Source: Nemertoderma westbladi
Lineage: Eukaryota; Xenacoelomorpha; Nemertodermatida; Nemertodermatidae
Length of the DNA: 43,382 bases
Assembly (NCBI GenBank): GCA_032718475.1
Contig: JAUCBJ010005948.1
Location: 1 to 43,382 of the forward strand
Direction: 5' to 3'
Each line of letters begins with the position of its first letter. Position 1 is the first letter of the stretch. The translations under genes were made by a program, and so were the position numbers. This document shows positions 21,732-34,240 of this stretch, piece by piece. A model generated the notes under the pieces. It had not been told where the DNA came from and did not search any database. It was given only the letters and a program-made list of their open reading frames with translations.

Positions 21732-23231
21732 ATGAAAAAAAGAAATTTTATCGTTGGTGTCTTATTTGCATATATTGAACTGGTTAACTCGAATATTGTC
21801 ATCGAATACTTAAACGAAACTGAGATTGAGTTCCCCTCGCGGGAGGCCGATTTCGGTAACTCTCTTCGCTCCGACGGTCTCGCGGGTCTGGTCGTCGTTG
21901 CCGTGCCGGCGGATGCCTGCGAGGCCATCCAGGACCCCCCGCACCCTGAGCATGGCGCCGAGTACCCCTACATCGCGCTAATCCGTCGCGGTGGATGCAA
22001 CTTCGACATTAAGGTCTACCACGCCCAGAAGCGCGGCTACGCGGCCGCTATTATCAGCAACATCGGCTCCAATGTCGCCGAGTACATGCATGCGGGGGCT
22101 CTGGGAGACCGCATTATAATCCCAAGCGTAGCCGTCGGCGAACAGACTGGGAATATTATCTCAACGTTGTACAACTACTCCTCGGGTATTGTGGTCCTAC
22201 TGACTCCTGATATTATATTCCCACTAGAATATTACCTCATCCCTTTCGCTATAATCGTAGGCGTCTGTTTCGTCCTTTTGCTGCTCTTTATGGTTATTCG
22301 ACTTGTCAGGGAGCGCCAACACAACCGCAGAAGGCGTCTCTCACGAGGGATGCTGAAGAAAATCCCCGTGAGGAAATTTAAGAAAGGGGACGAGTTGGAC
22401 ACGTGTGCGATCTGTCTGGAAGATTACGAGGAAGGGGAGAAGGTCCGAGTGTTACCCTGTCAGCACGAGTACCACACCAAGTGCATCGACCCCTGGTTGA
22501 CCAAGAACAAGCGAGTCTGTCCGCTGTGTAAGTGTCGGGTGTTCGCTGGAGAGAACGACACGAGCAGCGAGAGCGACGACGGGGCCGTTGGGGTGCAGAG
22601 CAGCTCGGAACGGACGCCCCTATTGGCGGGGGGCGGGGCCCCCAGTTGGGGTCGGCCCTACACAAACCCCTCGATTATATCCTCCTCCTACACCAACTCT
22701 ACGGTCAGTGATTCCTCGTCGGATGTTTCATCTCGGTTCGAACCCGATCGTTACAACACCGCCTCGGTACAGACCGGTAACGCCCCCACAGTAACTCGCT
22801 CATCCGGCCGTCTCATCGACTTTGAGGACGACGACTCCAGCGAGGAAGAGGATTGCGCAGAACATCAAGTGGAAGCCGTACAGGAAACTGAACCGTCGTC
22901 GCACATTGTAGTGGAACCAACGAGGCAAACAGCGGAGCAAACAGCAACAGAACCAGGGAAACCATCGACAGAGCCGGCGCAGCCATCGACAGATCCGGCA
23001 CAGCCATCGACAGAGCCAGCACAGCCATCGACAGATCCTGCGCAGCCATCGACGGAACCGGCGCAGCCATCGACAGATCCGGCACAGCCATCGACAGAGC
23101 CAGCACAGCCATCGACAGAGCCGGCGCAGCCATCGACGGAACCGGCGCAGCCATCGATTCCACCTCCACAAGATAATCACATGGGTATTAACGACGGCGA
23201 CGTGGATCGAATAGAACCGGTAAACGTTTAA
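21732..23231 (+). CDS. RNF13: RNF13/RNF167-like PA-TM-RING E3 ubiquitin ligase, single exon
   Basis: 499 residues, complete. Residues 1-20 form a probable signal peptide, and a protease-associated luminal domain follows (about 35-160, with [16 protein letters not shown] and [11 protein letters not shown]). One membrane helix spans 167-190 ([15 protein letters not shown]...). The RING-H2 is intact with C225, C228, C243, H245, H248, C251, C263, C266, and W255 as the usual E2-contact residue. The SERTPLL at 292-298 matches the acidic dileucine sorting motif conserved in RNF13, which directs the protein to lysosomes. The C-terminal tail carries nine [14 protein letters not shown] heptads (411-473), unlike vertebrate homologues. 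Family members ubiquitinate substrates on endosomes, lysosomes and the ER. The start is the first ATG, next to the signal peptide. The gene has no introns here, whereas vertebrate RNF13 has many, so this may be intron loss or an expressed retrocopy. Its higher GC content and intact frame argue that it is functional. RNF167 is the alternative name. Confidence 0.93.
   Translation: MKKRNFIVGVLFAYIELVNSNIVIEYLNETEIEFPSREADFGNSLRSDGLAGLVVVAVPADACEAIQDPPHPEHGAEYPYIALIRRGGCNFDIKVYHAQKRGYAAAIISNIGSNVAEYMHAGALGDRIIIPSVAVGEQTGNIISTLYNYSSGIVVLLTPDIIFPLEYYLIPFAIIVGVCFVLLLLFMVIRLVRERQHNRRRRLSRGMLKKIPVRKFKKGDELDTCAICLEDYEEGEKVRVLPCQHEYHTKCIDPWLTKNKRVCPLCKCRVFAGENDTSSESDDGAVGVQSSSERTPLLAGGGAPSWGRPYTNPSIISSSYTNSTVSDSSSDVSSRFEPDRYNTASVQTGNAPTVTRSSGRLIDFEDDDSSEEEDCAEHQVEAVQETEPSSHIVVEPTRQTAEQTATEPGKPSTEPAQPSTDPAQPSTEPAQPSTDPAQPSTEPAQPSTDPAQPSTEPAQPSTEPAQPSTEPAQPSIPPPQDNHMGINDGDVDRIEPVNV
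22962..23150 (+). repeat. 21-bp coding minisatellite in the RNF13-like C-terminus
   Basis: Nine in-frame 21-bp units, (CA)GCCATCGACAGAGCCGG-type, encode PSTEPAQ or PSTDPAQ, with E/D alternating in the first six. A tenth, diverged unit reads PSIPPPQ. The array gives a Pro/Ser/Thr/Glu-rich tail that could vary in length between individuals. Confidence 0.92.
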
Positions 23232-23524
23232 GGATAATCGCTAAATATTAATTACCTATCGGAATACTGATGGTGCCGTTTACTTTACCTCTCTTATTAT
23301 TATATAAAGATTTCTAATTAAAACTCCAGCAAGGAGAGTCTTTGTATCTTTGGTGCGATAATTAATTGTTGCGTTCGGTTGTACGGTGGGTGGGATTCTA
23401 ATTGAGGATGCGGATTTATATTTGTATAAAATTAATTAATTATAACTTTTTGAAAATTACAAATATTACAAATATATTTCGACTACGTATAAATATTACC
23501 GGTATATATCTAGATCTAATCAAT

Positions 23525-23530
23525 AATAAA
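23525..23530 (+). terminator. Candidate polyadenylation signal AATAAA for the RNF13-like gene
   Basis: AATAAA about 295 bp after the stop, in CAATAATAAAAGTAAC. ATTAAA-like words lie closer (about 23317), so which one is used is open. Confidence 0.45.
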
Positions 23531-23658
23531 AGTAACAACGTCATTGCCCATTTTATTTGTATATAACTAAATATCTGATATTCCAAATTGTTAAATATTA
23601 AACCAATTATAAGAGAAAAAATGTATAAAGTACAAACATATGCGCATAGGAACCTAGG

Positions 23659-26600
23659 ATACCGGTACTCACACTGATACCGGTACTCAAACTGATACCG
23701 GTACTCAAACTGATACCGGTACTCAAACTGATACCGGTACTCAAACTGATAACGGTACTCAAACTGATAACGGTACTCAAACTGATAACGGTACTCAAAC
23801 TGATAACGGTACTCAAACTGATACCGGTACTCAAACTGATAACGGTACTCAAACTGATAACGGTACTCAAACTGATAACGGTACTCAAACTGATAACGGT
23901 ACTCAAACTGATACCGGTACTCACACTGATACCGGTACTCAAACTGATAACGGTACTCAAACTGATAACGGTACTCAAACTGATAACGGTACTCAAACTG
24001 ATAACGGTACTCAAACTGATACCGGTACTCACACTGATACCGGTACTCACACTGATACCGGTACTCACACTGATACCGGTACTCACACTGATACCGGTAC
24101 TCAAACTGATACCGGTACTCAAACTGATACCGGTACTCAAACTGATACCGGTACTCAAACTGATAACGGTACTCAAACTGATAACGGTACTCAAACTGAT
24201 AACGGTACTCAAACTGATAACGGTACTCAAACTGATACCGGTACTCAAACTGATACCGGTACTCAAACTGATAACGGTACTCAAACTGATAACGGTACTC
24301 AAACTTATAACGGTACTCAAACTGATAACGGTACTCAAACTGATACCGGTACTCACACTGATACCGGTACTCAAACTGATAACGGTACTCAAACTGATAA
24401 CGGTACTCAAACTGATAACGGTACTCAAACTGATACCGGTACTCACACTGATACCGGTACTCACACTGATACCGGTACTCACACTGATACCGGTACTCAA
24501 ACTGATACCGGCACTCAAACTGATACCGGTACTCAAACTGATACCGGTACTCAAACTGATACTGGTACTCAAACTGATACCGGTACTCATACTGATACCG
24601 GTACTCATACTGATACCGGTACTCACACTGATACCGGTACTCACACTGATACCGGTACTCACACTGATACCGGTACTCACACTGATACCGGTACTCACAC
24701 TGATACCGGTACTCATACTGATACCGGTACTCACACTGATACCGGTACTCACACTGATACCGGTACTCACACTGATACCGGTACTCACACTGATACCGGT
24801 ACTCACACTGATACCGGTACTCACACTGATACCGGTACTCACACTGATACCGGTACTCACACTGATACCGGTACTCAAACTGATACCGGTACTCAAACTG
24901 ATACCGGTACTCAAACTGATACCGGTACTCAAACTGATAACGGTACTCAAACTGATAACGGTACTCAAACTGATAACGGTACTCAAACTGATAACGGTAC
25001 TCAAACTGATACCGGTACTCAAACTGATACCGGTACTCAAACTGATAACGGTACTCAAACTGATAACGGTACTCAAACTTATAACGGTACTCAAACTGAT
25101 AACGGTACTCAAACTGATACCGGTACTCACACTGATACCGGTACTCAAACTGATACCGGTACTCAAACTGATACCGGTACTCAAACTGATAACGGTACTC
25201 AAACTGATAACGGTACTCAAACTGATAACGGTACTCAAACTGATACCGGTACTCAAACTGATACCGGTACTCAAACTGATAACGGTACTCAAACTGATAA
25301 CGGTACTCAAACTTATAACGGTACTCAAACTGATAACGGTACTCAAACTGATACCGGTACTCACACTGATACCGGTACTCAAACTGATAACGGTACTCAA
25401 ACTGATAACGGCACTCAAACTGATAACGGTACTCAAACTGATACCGGTACTCACACTGATACCGGTACTCACACTGATACCGGTACTCACACTGATACCG
25501 GTACTCAAACTGATACCGGTACTCAAACTGATACCGGTACTCAAACTGATACCGGTACTCAAACTGATACTGGTACTCAAACTGATACCGGTACTCATAC
25601 TGATACCGGTACTCATACTGATACCGGTACTCACACTGATACCGGTACTCACACTGATACCGGTACTCACACTGATACCGGTACTCACACTGATACCGGT
25701 ACTCAAACTGATACCGGTACTCAAACTGATACCGGTACTCAAACTGATACCGGTACTCAAACTGATACCGGTACTCAAACTGATACCGGTACTCAAACTG
25801 ATACCGGTACTCACACTGATACCGGTACTCAAACTGATACCGGTACTCACACTGATACCGGTACTCAAACTGATACCGGTACTCAAACTGATACCGGTAC
25901 TCAAACTGATACCGGTACTCAAACTGATACCGGTACTCAAACTGACATCGGTACTCAAACTGATACCGGTACTCAAACTGATAACGGTACTCAAACTGAT
26001 AACGGTACTCAAACTGATAACGGTACTCAAACTGATAACGGTACTCAAACTGATAACGGTACTCAAACTGATAACGGTACTCAAACTGATACCGGTACTC
26101 ATACTGATACCGGTACTCATACTGATACCGGTACTCATACTGATACCGGTACTCATACTGATACCGGTACTCATACTGATACCGGTACTCACACTGATAC
26201 CGGTACTCAAACTGATACCGGTACTCAAACTGATACCGGTACTCAAACTGATACCGGTACTCAAACTGATACCGGTACTCACACTGATACCGGTACTCAA
26301 ACTGATACCGGTACTCAAACTGATACCGGTACTCATACTGATACCGGTACTCACACTGATACCGGTACTCACACTGATACCGGTACTCACACTGATACCG
26401 GTACTCACACTGATACCGGTACTCACACTGATACCGGTACTCACACTGATACCGGTACTCAAACTGATACCGGTACTCAAACTGATACCGGTACTCAAAC
26501 TGATACCGGTACTCAAACTGATACCGGTACTCAAACTGATACCGGTACTCAAACTGATACCGGTACTCACACTGATACCGGTACTCAAACTGATACCGGT

Positions 26601-27717
26601 ACTCACACTGATACCGGTACTCAAACTGATACCGGTACTCAAACTGATACCGGTACTCAAACTGATACCGGTACTCAAACTGATACCGGTACTCAAACTG
26701 ATACCGGTACTCAAACTGATACCGGTACTCACACTGATAACGGTACTCAAACTGATACCGGTACTCAAACTGATACCGGTACTCAAACTGATAACGGTAC
26801 TCACACTGATACCGGCACTCAAACTGATACCGGTACTCAAACTGATACCGGTACTCAAACTGATACCGGTACTCAAACTGACATCGGTACTCAAACTGAT
26901 ACCGGTACTCAAACTGATAACGGTACTCAAACTGATAACGGTACTCAAACTGATAACGGTACTCAAACTGATAACGGTACTCAAACTGATAACGGTACTC
27001 AAACTGATAACGGTACTCAAACTGATAACGGTACTCAAACTGATACCGGTACTCATACTGATACCGGTACTCATACTGATACCGGTACTCATACTGATAC
27101 CGGTACTCATACTGATACCGGTACTCACACTGATACCGGTACTCACACTGATACCGGTACTCAAACTGATACCGGTACTCAAACTGATACCGGTACTCAA
27201 ACTGATACCGGTACTCAAACTGATACCGGTACTCACACTGATACCGGTACTCAAACTGATACCGGTACTCAAACTGATACCGGTACTCATACTGATACCG
27301 GTACTCACACTGATACCGGTACTCACACTGATACCGGTACTCACACTGATACCGGTACTCACACTGATACCGGTACTCACACTGATGCCGGTACTCACAC
27401 TGATACCGGTACTCAAACTGATACCGGTACTCAAACTGATACCGGTACTCAAACTGATACCGGTACTCAAACTGATACCGGTACTCAAACTGATACCGGT
27501 ACTCAAACTGATACCGGTACTCACACTGATACCGGTACTCAAACTGATACCGGTACTCACACTGATACCGGTACTCAAACTGATACCGGTACTCAAACTG
27601 ATACCGGTACTCAAACTGATACCGGTACTCAAACTGATACCGGTACTCAAACTGATACCGGTACTCAAACTGATACCGGTACTCACACTGATAACGGTAC
27701 TCAAACTGATACCGGTA
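23659..27717. repeat. 18-bp tandem array (ATACCGGTACTCAAACTG), about 225 units
   Basis: Continuous array of 18-bp units with three main variants (GATACC/GATAACGG, CTCAAAC/CTCACAC/CTCATAC). Rare markers show higher-order structure: GACATCGG recurs at 25944 and 26880 (936 bp = 52 units), and ACTTATAACGG recurs at 24303, 25077 and 25311 (spacings of 774 and 234 bp, 43 and 13 units). The minus strand is open for 1365 codons (STGISL-type hexapeptide), and the + frame (TDTGTQ) is also open. An 18-bp unit without stops gives this for free, so I do not call a protein. The array is flanked by CCGGTATATATCTA on both sides (23499-23512, 27719-27732). Confidence 0.95.
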
Positions 27718-27732
27718 CCCGGTATATATCTA

Positions 27733-28740
27733 CTCTTATATTGTTATTGTTACTACCGATATATTACATTTAATAGCTCAGCTAGTAGCGACTAGTTGAT
27801 TGTTTGGTCACTGTATCCCTCCCCAATGTATGCTAGTCTAGACATGTAACGCTGCCTTCCCAGTCTCGGTTACTGTTCGAACTAATGTAATGAACTTTTT
27901 TTCATATTGTAGCGCCAATAATCCTCAACTTTATATCATTTACCCTTTATATGTGTTAAGTATATATTTATTCAAGATATTTTATCTGTTACAACCCGTA
28001 ACCGAGTCGGTAAATGTGTAAATCTCGTTGTTAGATGGATTACAAGCAAAGCTTTTTGGTGGTGTGTCATTACTTTTCGATGTCATTACTTTTCGATGTC
28101 ATTACTTTTCGATGTCATTACTTTTATAAATTATTTAGAGTTTTCCAGTATTTACATAATTCTTTCCCTTTTTTTGAATATTATACATATACATACAACA
28201 CAAAATATATGTTCTTACCGATAGTTATATATTAGTATATACTATCAGTATATATTATAGAACTGGCTTGGCTAGGATAGAGTGAAAAAAGTAACATGTT
28301 TTTCAAATTCTTTTAACACATAAAGAAAGTATTAAAATATCGCACTTAATTAATTAATTAATGGGTAAACGTTATCAGTTTTCAGACAGATAAAAATCGT
28401 TCAGCGTCTCCATTTTTATTATTTTAGGCTATATCTCCATTTATAATCGGTCCCAATTGTATGTTATAAGTATTTCACTCTATCTTAGCCACCGCCACCA
28501 TGTGTGTCGGAACAATGTGAACATTTTATTGAATGCTGTTGAATTATAGAAAACTCGCGGCTTTAGCATTCATTCACGCTTTACATACCAATAATAATTA
28601 ATTTCCCCATCAAACGTTTAGTGTTTCTCTTATAGGTTTAGTAATGGATTGATTGCTGAAGTATATTAAAAGCTCGCTTGAATAATCCATGAATGTTTTC
28701 TTTGTGATACAGAAAGTTCAGTTTGATATGTTTCGGTGTT
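27733..28740. other. Unassigned AT-rich sequence
   Basis: No gene recognised apart from the small 16-bp repeat noted separately. A TAATTAATTAATTAATG stretch is near 28346. Confidence 0.4.
28065..28125 (+). repeat. 16-bp tandem repeat, 3.8 copies
   Basis: TGTCATTACTTTTCGA repeats perfectly at 28065, 28081 and 28097, with a partial fourth copy at 28113. Confidence 0.95.
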
Positions 28741-29149
28741 TACAGAACTTAACCAAATATTGTTATTTCCTACAGAACTTACCAAATATTGTTATTTCCT
28801 ACAGAAGTTATTGTTATTTCCTACAGAAGTCATTGTTATTTCCTACAGAACTTACCAAATATTGTTATTTCCTACAGAACTTACCAAATATTGTTATTTC
28901 CTACAGAACTTACCAAATATTGTTGTTTCCTACAGAAGTTATTGTTATTTCCTACAGAAGTTATTGTTATTTCCTACAGAAGTTATTGTTATTTCCTACA
29001 GAACTTACCAAATATTGTTATTTCCTACAGAACTTACCAAATATTGTTATTTCCTACAGAACTTACCAAATATTGTTGTTTCCTACAGAAGTTATTGTTA
29101 TTTCCTACAGAAGTTATTGTTATTTCCTACAGAAGTTATTGTTATTTCC
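28741..29149. repeat. Composite 29/22-bp array with a 153-bp higher-order unit
   Basis: A 29-bp unit (ACTTACCAAATATTG + TTATTTCCTACAGA) and a 22-bp unit (AGTTATTG + TTATTTCCTACAGA) follow the order A-A-A'-B-B-B, where A' has GTTGTTTCC. The 153-bp block is repeated. Every unit contains a good 3' splice-site string, TTATTTCCTACAG|A. Every 29-bp unit read on the minus strand contains TTTG|GTAAGT, a consensus donor. All three + frames are open because 153 is a multiple of 3 and stops are absent; no protein is proposed. Confidence 0.92.
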
Positions 29150-29313
29150 ATGTATATAGAACAAGAGTTTCTGTTAACTTTCCGTTTTATTTGATTTGAC
29201 CTAATATGTTTATTGCTTACTGAATTTACGATTCTTCTCCTTGAATTCAATAAAAACATGATTTAATACTGAATCAAGTTTATTTCACTATTAATCACTT
29301 GCAATTCATTTGT

Positions 29314-29334
29314 GTGGCGAAACAGGTAGCGCAG
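29314..29334 (+). repeat. Left target-site duplication of the composite RTE element
   Basis: GTGGCGAAACAGGTAG followed by CGCAG. The same 16 bases followed by AGCAG lie at 34634-34654 directly after the element's (TAG)n tail. Confidence 0.85.
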
Positions 29335-31872
29335 TGGGTGTTCAAGAGCACCGAATGCACACTGGACAGACTGATGAGGTTCTGATTCAGGACATGGGGG
29401 GCGGTTGGCGACTCGCCCTCGCTTCAGCAGATGATAGTGGCAAAGGTGGAATTGGTCTATTGATGAATCCAACTGCACATGCAGCATTGGACAAAATAGA
29501 CCAAATCTCTAACCGCATCATCCGTTGCCACTTCTCATGTTCTGGAAGACTGGCTAAGAAGTTTCCTAAGGTGGTTCTGATTGTGTGCTACTCTCCAACT
29601 AGTGTTGCCCCTGTAGAGGAGGTGGAAAATTTCTACCACAATCTACAAGCAGCTACTGATGGAGTGGGTCAGCATGCATTCTTAACATTCCTGGGAGACA
29701 TTAATGCAAGCTGCATCAATCACCTACATCGCCCTGGGTCTATAGCAATAGTGTTAACCGAAATTCTGTCCATCTTCAGGATTTTATCTCTGGAAATGGA
29801 TTGTTTTCGGCTGGAACCCATTCAAGATGCGAACTGGAAAGCTATGGACTCATAGTGGACCCAGTGGTCACAAGTCCCAGATAGACCATATTCTGTTTCG
29901 TAGGAAATACAGGAGCTCTATAGAAGACTGTAATGCATTTACACTTCGACCCTTCTCCAGTGATCACCGCCTTATTGTGGCCAAGGTAAGACTTAGTCTG
30001 CGTGCTAGCAGAACAACGAAATCTGCCTTGCTGCGGCATGACTGGTCTTCTCTGTTGCAACGGCCAAGTGTGGGATCCAGCTTCACACTACAGCTGAGCA
30101 ACAGGTATGAGGTTCTTGCCTCTGAGGCGGCAGATCACTGTGAGGGCTATACTGCCTTCACAGAAGCAGTTAAGTTAGCAGCTGCAGAAACAGTTCCTGT
30201 ATACCCTCGTAACAGGAAAAGGGCCCCCTGGACTGACAACAAAATTCAGAAGTGCCGAAATGACCTCTATAATAAGGCACAGAAAGAGTCCCGACTCAAA
30301 CAGACTACAGCGGCCAAGAATGCAGTTAAGGCTGCATCTAGGTCCCAGAACAGGCAGTACTCTGTTAATCTACAGGAGCTAATAAACCAACAGGTTGATG
30401 CCATCAATGATGCTGACGACAGCAGGCAATCATCCCAGGCATGGAAATCGATCAACTTGCTTACTGGTCGGAAAAGCCAACCAACCACCAAGGTTAAGGC
30501 TGAATCACCAGCCGATCGCCTCAATGGTTGGAAGGCCCACTTTGAAAAGCTCCTCAATAATGACAGGGTATTGCCTGATAACTTTATAGAAGTAAAAGTG
30601 TCTTGAGTCTGTACTCCCAGATATTCCCATTGGCGATATCTCCTTTGCAGAAGTGAAGGCTGCTGCAAAGAGCATTAAGACCAATCGTGCCAGTGGAGTA
30701 GATGGTGTTCCCCCTGAGGTCTTTAAAATACCTGAGTGTTTAAAGCTCATCTATCCCATCATAGTAGACATGTACAGTACAACAAGAGTCCCACAAGAAA
30801 TGAAAACAAATAAGTTGGTGCCAGTTCCCAAGAAGGGCAACCTAACACTCTGTGGTTCTTTTCGGGGAATCTCATTGATCTCGATTTCTGCAAAGCTATA
30901 CATTAGAATTATATTAAATCGCATCAGGGATCCCATTGAGAGACTGCTCCATGGAAATCAGAATGGGTTCCGTAATGTTTGTGGGACCATGGAGCCCATT
31001 TTGGCACTTAGACGGATAATTGAAGAGTTATCAAAAAAGAAAGACAGGCATCTGGCTGTTATCTTTGTTGACTTCTTCAAGGCCTTTGATTCAGTCTCTC
31101 GCTCACGTATGTTCAGCATAATTTCATTATATGGGATTCCTGATGAAATTATTGCAGCAATCAGATCAGTATACGATGGTTCGACAACATTTGTGTCTAC
31201 TGTTGACGGTGGCACAGAACCATTTGAAGTGTTATGGGGCGTCCTCCAGGGAGACACACTTGCACCATTCTTGTTCATAATTGTGGTTGACTATGTTCTA
31301 CGCATGTCCTTAGATCATCATAATGATGATGGGGTGATGATAACTCAACCTACTGGCTCCAGAAGTCGAGGAAATCCTGCCAAGTACCTAACTAATCTAG
31401 ACTTTGCTGATGACTTAGGAGTACTCTCAGAATCACTAGAGGGAGCCGAACGGCTCCTCAGCTCATTGGAACATGCTGCTTCTAGTGTTGGTCTTTTTAT
31501 TAACTCCAGAAAGACCAAAATTTTGACAGTTAACTTTGAAAGTCCTCAGCAAGTCTCTGATCGGATGAGCATAAGCTCAAAGGATGCTATGCTTGAGCAT
31601 GTGGACGACTTCTGTTACCTGGGATCATGGATCCGGAAGTCAGGTGAGGACCTTCGAATACGTAGGGAAAAGGCATGGGCAGCCTTGAATAGGCTTTCCA
31701 GGATTTGGAAGTCACCGAGAATTAATTGGAAACTTAAGGTCCGATTATTTAGAGCAGCAGTAGTTCCAGTACTCCTCTATGGGAGTCCATGCTGGGCTCT
31801 AACTGCTGAGGACACCAAATCTCTGGATGGCACATTCACAAGAATGCTACTACTAGGATTGATAGGATACCC
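29335..31872 (+). pseudogene. RTE-clade retrotransposon, plus-oriented 5' part
   Basis: It starts in the endonuclease (GVQEHRMHTGQTDEV) and shows NPTAHAAL, VLIVCYSPTSVAP, a damaged GDINA (normally GDFNA), SQIDHILF and SSDHRLIVAKV. It then runs through the linker to the RT (TNRASGVDGVPPEVFK, LVPVPKKGNL, FRGISLISISAKLY, NQNGFRN, FVDFFKAFDSVSRSR, GVLQGDTLAPFLF, DFADDLGVL at about 31400-31425). The RT ends around LLLYGSPCWALT...TRMLLLGL. Frameshifts near 29720 and 30600 and a stop make it non-coding as a whole. It is joined abruptly at 31873 to an inverted copy of itself. Confidence 0.88.
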
Positions 31873-34240
31873 GTAGAGGAGTACTGGAACTACTGCTGCT
31901 CTAAATAATCGGACCTTAAGTTTCCGATTAATTCTAGGTGACTTCCAAATCCTGGAAAGCCTATTCAAGGCTGCCCATGCCTTTCCCTTACGTATTCGAA
32001 GGTCCTCACCTGACTTCCGGATCCATGATCCCAGGTAACAGAAGTCGTCCACATGCTCAAGCATACCATCCTTTGAGCTTATGCTCATCCGATCAGAGAC
32101 TTGCTGAGGACTTTCAAAGTTAACTGTCAGAATTTTGGTCTTTCTGGAGTTAATAAAAAGACCAACACTAGAAGCAGCATGTTCTAATGAGCTGAGGAGC
32201 CGCTGGGCTCCCTCTAATGATTCTGAGAGTACTCCTAAGTCATCAGCAAAGTCTAGATCAGTTAGGTACTTGGCAGGATTTCCTCGACTTCTGGAGCCAG
32301 TAGGTGGAGTTATCATCACCCCATCATCATTATGATGATCTAAGGAGATGCGTAGAACATAGTCAACCACAATAATGAACAAGAATGGTGCAAGTGTGTC
32401 TCCTTGGAGGACGCCCCATAACACTTCAAATGGTTCTGTGTCACCGTCAACAGTAGACACAAATGTTGTTGAACCATCGTATACTGATCTGATTGCTGCA
32501 ATAATTTCATCAGGAATCCCATATAATGAAAGTATGCTGAACATACGTGAGCGAGAGACTGAATCAAAGGCCTTGAAGAAGTCAACAAAGATAACAGCCA
32601 GATGCCTGTCTTTCTTTTTTGATAACTCTTCAATTATCCTTCTAAGTGCCAAAATGGGCTCCATGGTCCCACGACCTTTACGGAACCCATTCTGATTTCC
32701 ACGTAGCAGTCTCTCAATGGGATCCCTGATGCGATTTAATAGAATTCTATTGTATAGTTTTGCAGCAATCGAGATCAATGAGATTCCCCGAAAAGAACCA
32801 TAGAGTGTTAGGTTGCCCTTCTTGGGAACTGGCACCAACTTATTTGTTTTCATTTCTTGTGGGACTCTTGTTGTTCGGTACATGTCTACTATGATGGGAT
32901 AGATGAGCTTTAAACACTCAGGTATTTTAAAGACCTCAGGGGGAACACCATCTACTCCACTGGCACGATTGGTCTTAATGCTCTTTGCAGCAGCCTTCAC
33001 TTCTGCAAAGGTGATATCGCCAATGGGAATATCTGGGAGTACAGACTCAGACACTTTTACTTCTATAAAGTTATCAGGCAATACCCTGTCATTATTGAGG
33101 AGCTTTTCAAAGTGGGCTTTCCAACCATTGAGGCGATCGGCTGGTGATTCAGCCTTAACCTTGGTGGTTGGTTGGCTTTTCCGCCCAGTAAGCAAATTGA
33201 TCGATTTCCATGCCTGGGATGATTGCCTGCTGTCGTCAGCATCATTGATGGCATCAACCTGTTGGTTTATTAGCTCCTGTAGATTAACAGAGTACAGCCT
33301 GTTCAGTTACCTAATGCAGCCTTAACTGCATTCTTGGCCGCTGTAGTCTGTTTGAGTCGGGACTCTTTCTGCGCCTTATGAAGGTCATTTCGGCACTTCT
33401 GAATTTTGTTGTCAGTCCAGGGGGCCCTTTTCCTGTTTCGAGGGTATACAGAAACTGTTTCTGCAGCTGCTAACTTAACTGCTTCTGTAAAGGCAGTATA
33501 GCCCTCACAGTGATCTGCCGCCTCAGAGGCAAGAGCCTCATACCTGTTGCTCAGCTGTAGTGTGAAGCTGGATCTCACACTTGGCTGTTGCAACAGAGAG
33601 GACCAGTCATGCCGCGGCAAGGCAGATTTCGTTGTTCTGCTAGCACGCAGACTATGTCTTACCTTGGCCACAATAAGGCGGTGATCACTGGAGAAGGGTC
33701 GAAGTGTAAATGCATTACAGTCTTGTATAGAGCTCCTGTATTTCCTACGAAACAGAATATGGTCTATCTGGGACTTGTGACCACTGGGTCCACTATGAGT
33801 CCATAGCTTTCCAGTTCGCTTCTTGAACTGGATTCCAGCCGAAAACAATCCATTTCCAGAGATAAAATCCTGAAGATGGACAGAATTTCGGTTAACACTA
33901 TTGCTATAGACCCAGGGCGATGTAGGTGATTGATGCAGACTTGCATTAAAGTCTCCCAGGAATGTTAAGAATGCATGCTGATCCACTCCATCAGTTGCTG
34001 CTTGTAGATTGTGGTAGAAATTTTCCACCTCCTCTACAGGGGCAACACTAGTTGGAGAGTAGCACACAATCAGAACCACCTTAGGAAACTTCTTAGCCAG
34101 TCTTCTGGAACATGAGAAGTGGCAACGGATGATGCGGTTAGAGATTTGGTCTATTTTGTCCAATGCTGCATGTGCAGTTGGATTCATCAATAGACCAATT
34201 CCACCATTGCCACTATCATCTGCTGACGCGAGGGCGAGTC
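31873..34240 (-). pseudogene. RTE-clade retrotransposon, inverted partial copy
   Basis: Minus-strand copy of the same element, covering endonuclease (34190 down) to RT position VVPVLLYG. The endonuclease motifs GDFNA, SQIDHIL and SSDHRL and the RT DFADD (complement at about 32240-32251) are all present. One frameshift near 33300 separates the endonuclease and RT frames. Its 3' part is absent, so it is not an ordinary 5'-truncated insertion. It pairs with 29410-31785 over about 2.37 kb with only scattered differences. Confidence 0.88.

Noticed and set aside
23607-27704. 1365-codon minus-strand open frame (STGISL hexapeptides)
   Set aside because: Entirely a consequence of an 18-bp repeat without stop codons; the opposite strand is open too, and no non-repeat domain is attached.
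8158-29149. CRISPR array
   Set aside because: The repeats here are contiguous tandem units without unique spacers, and the genome is eukaryotic.
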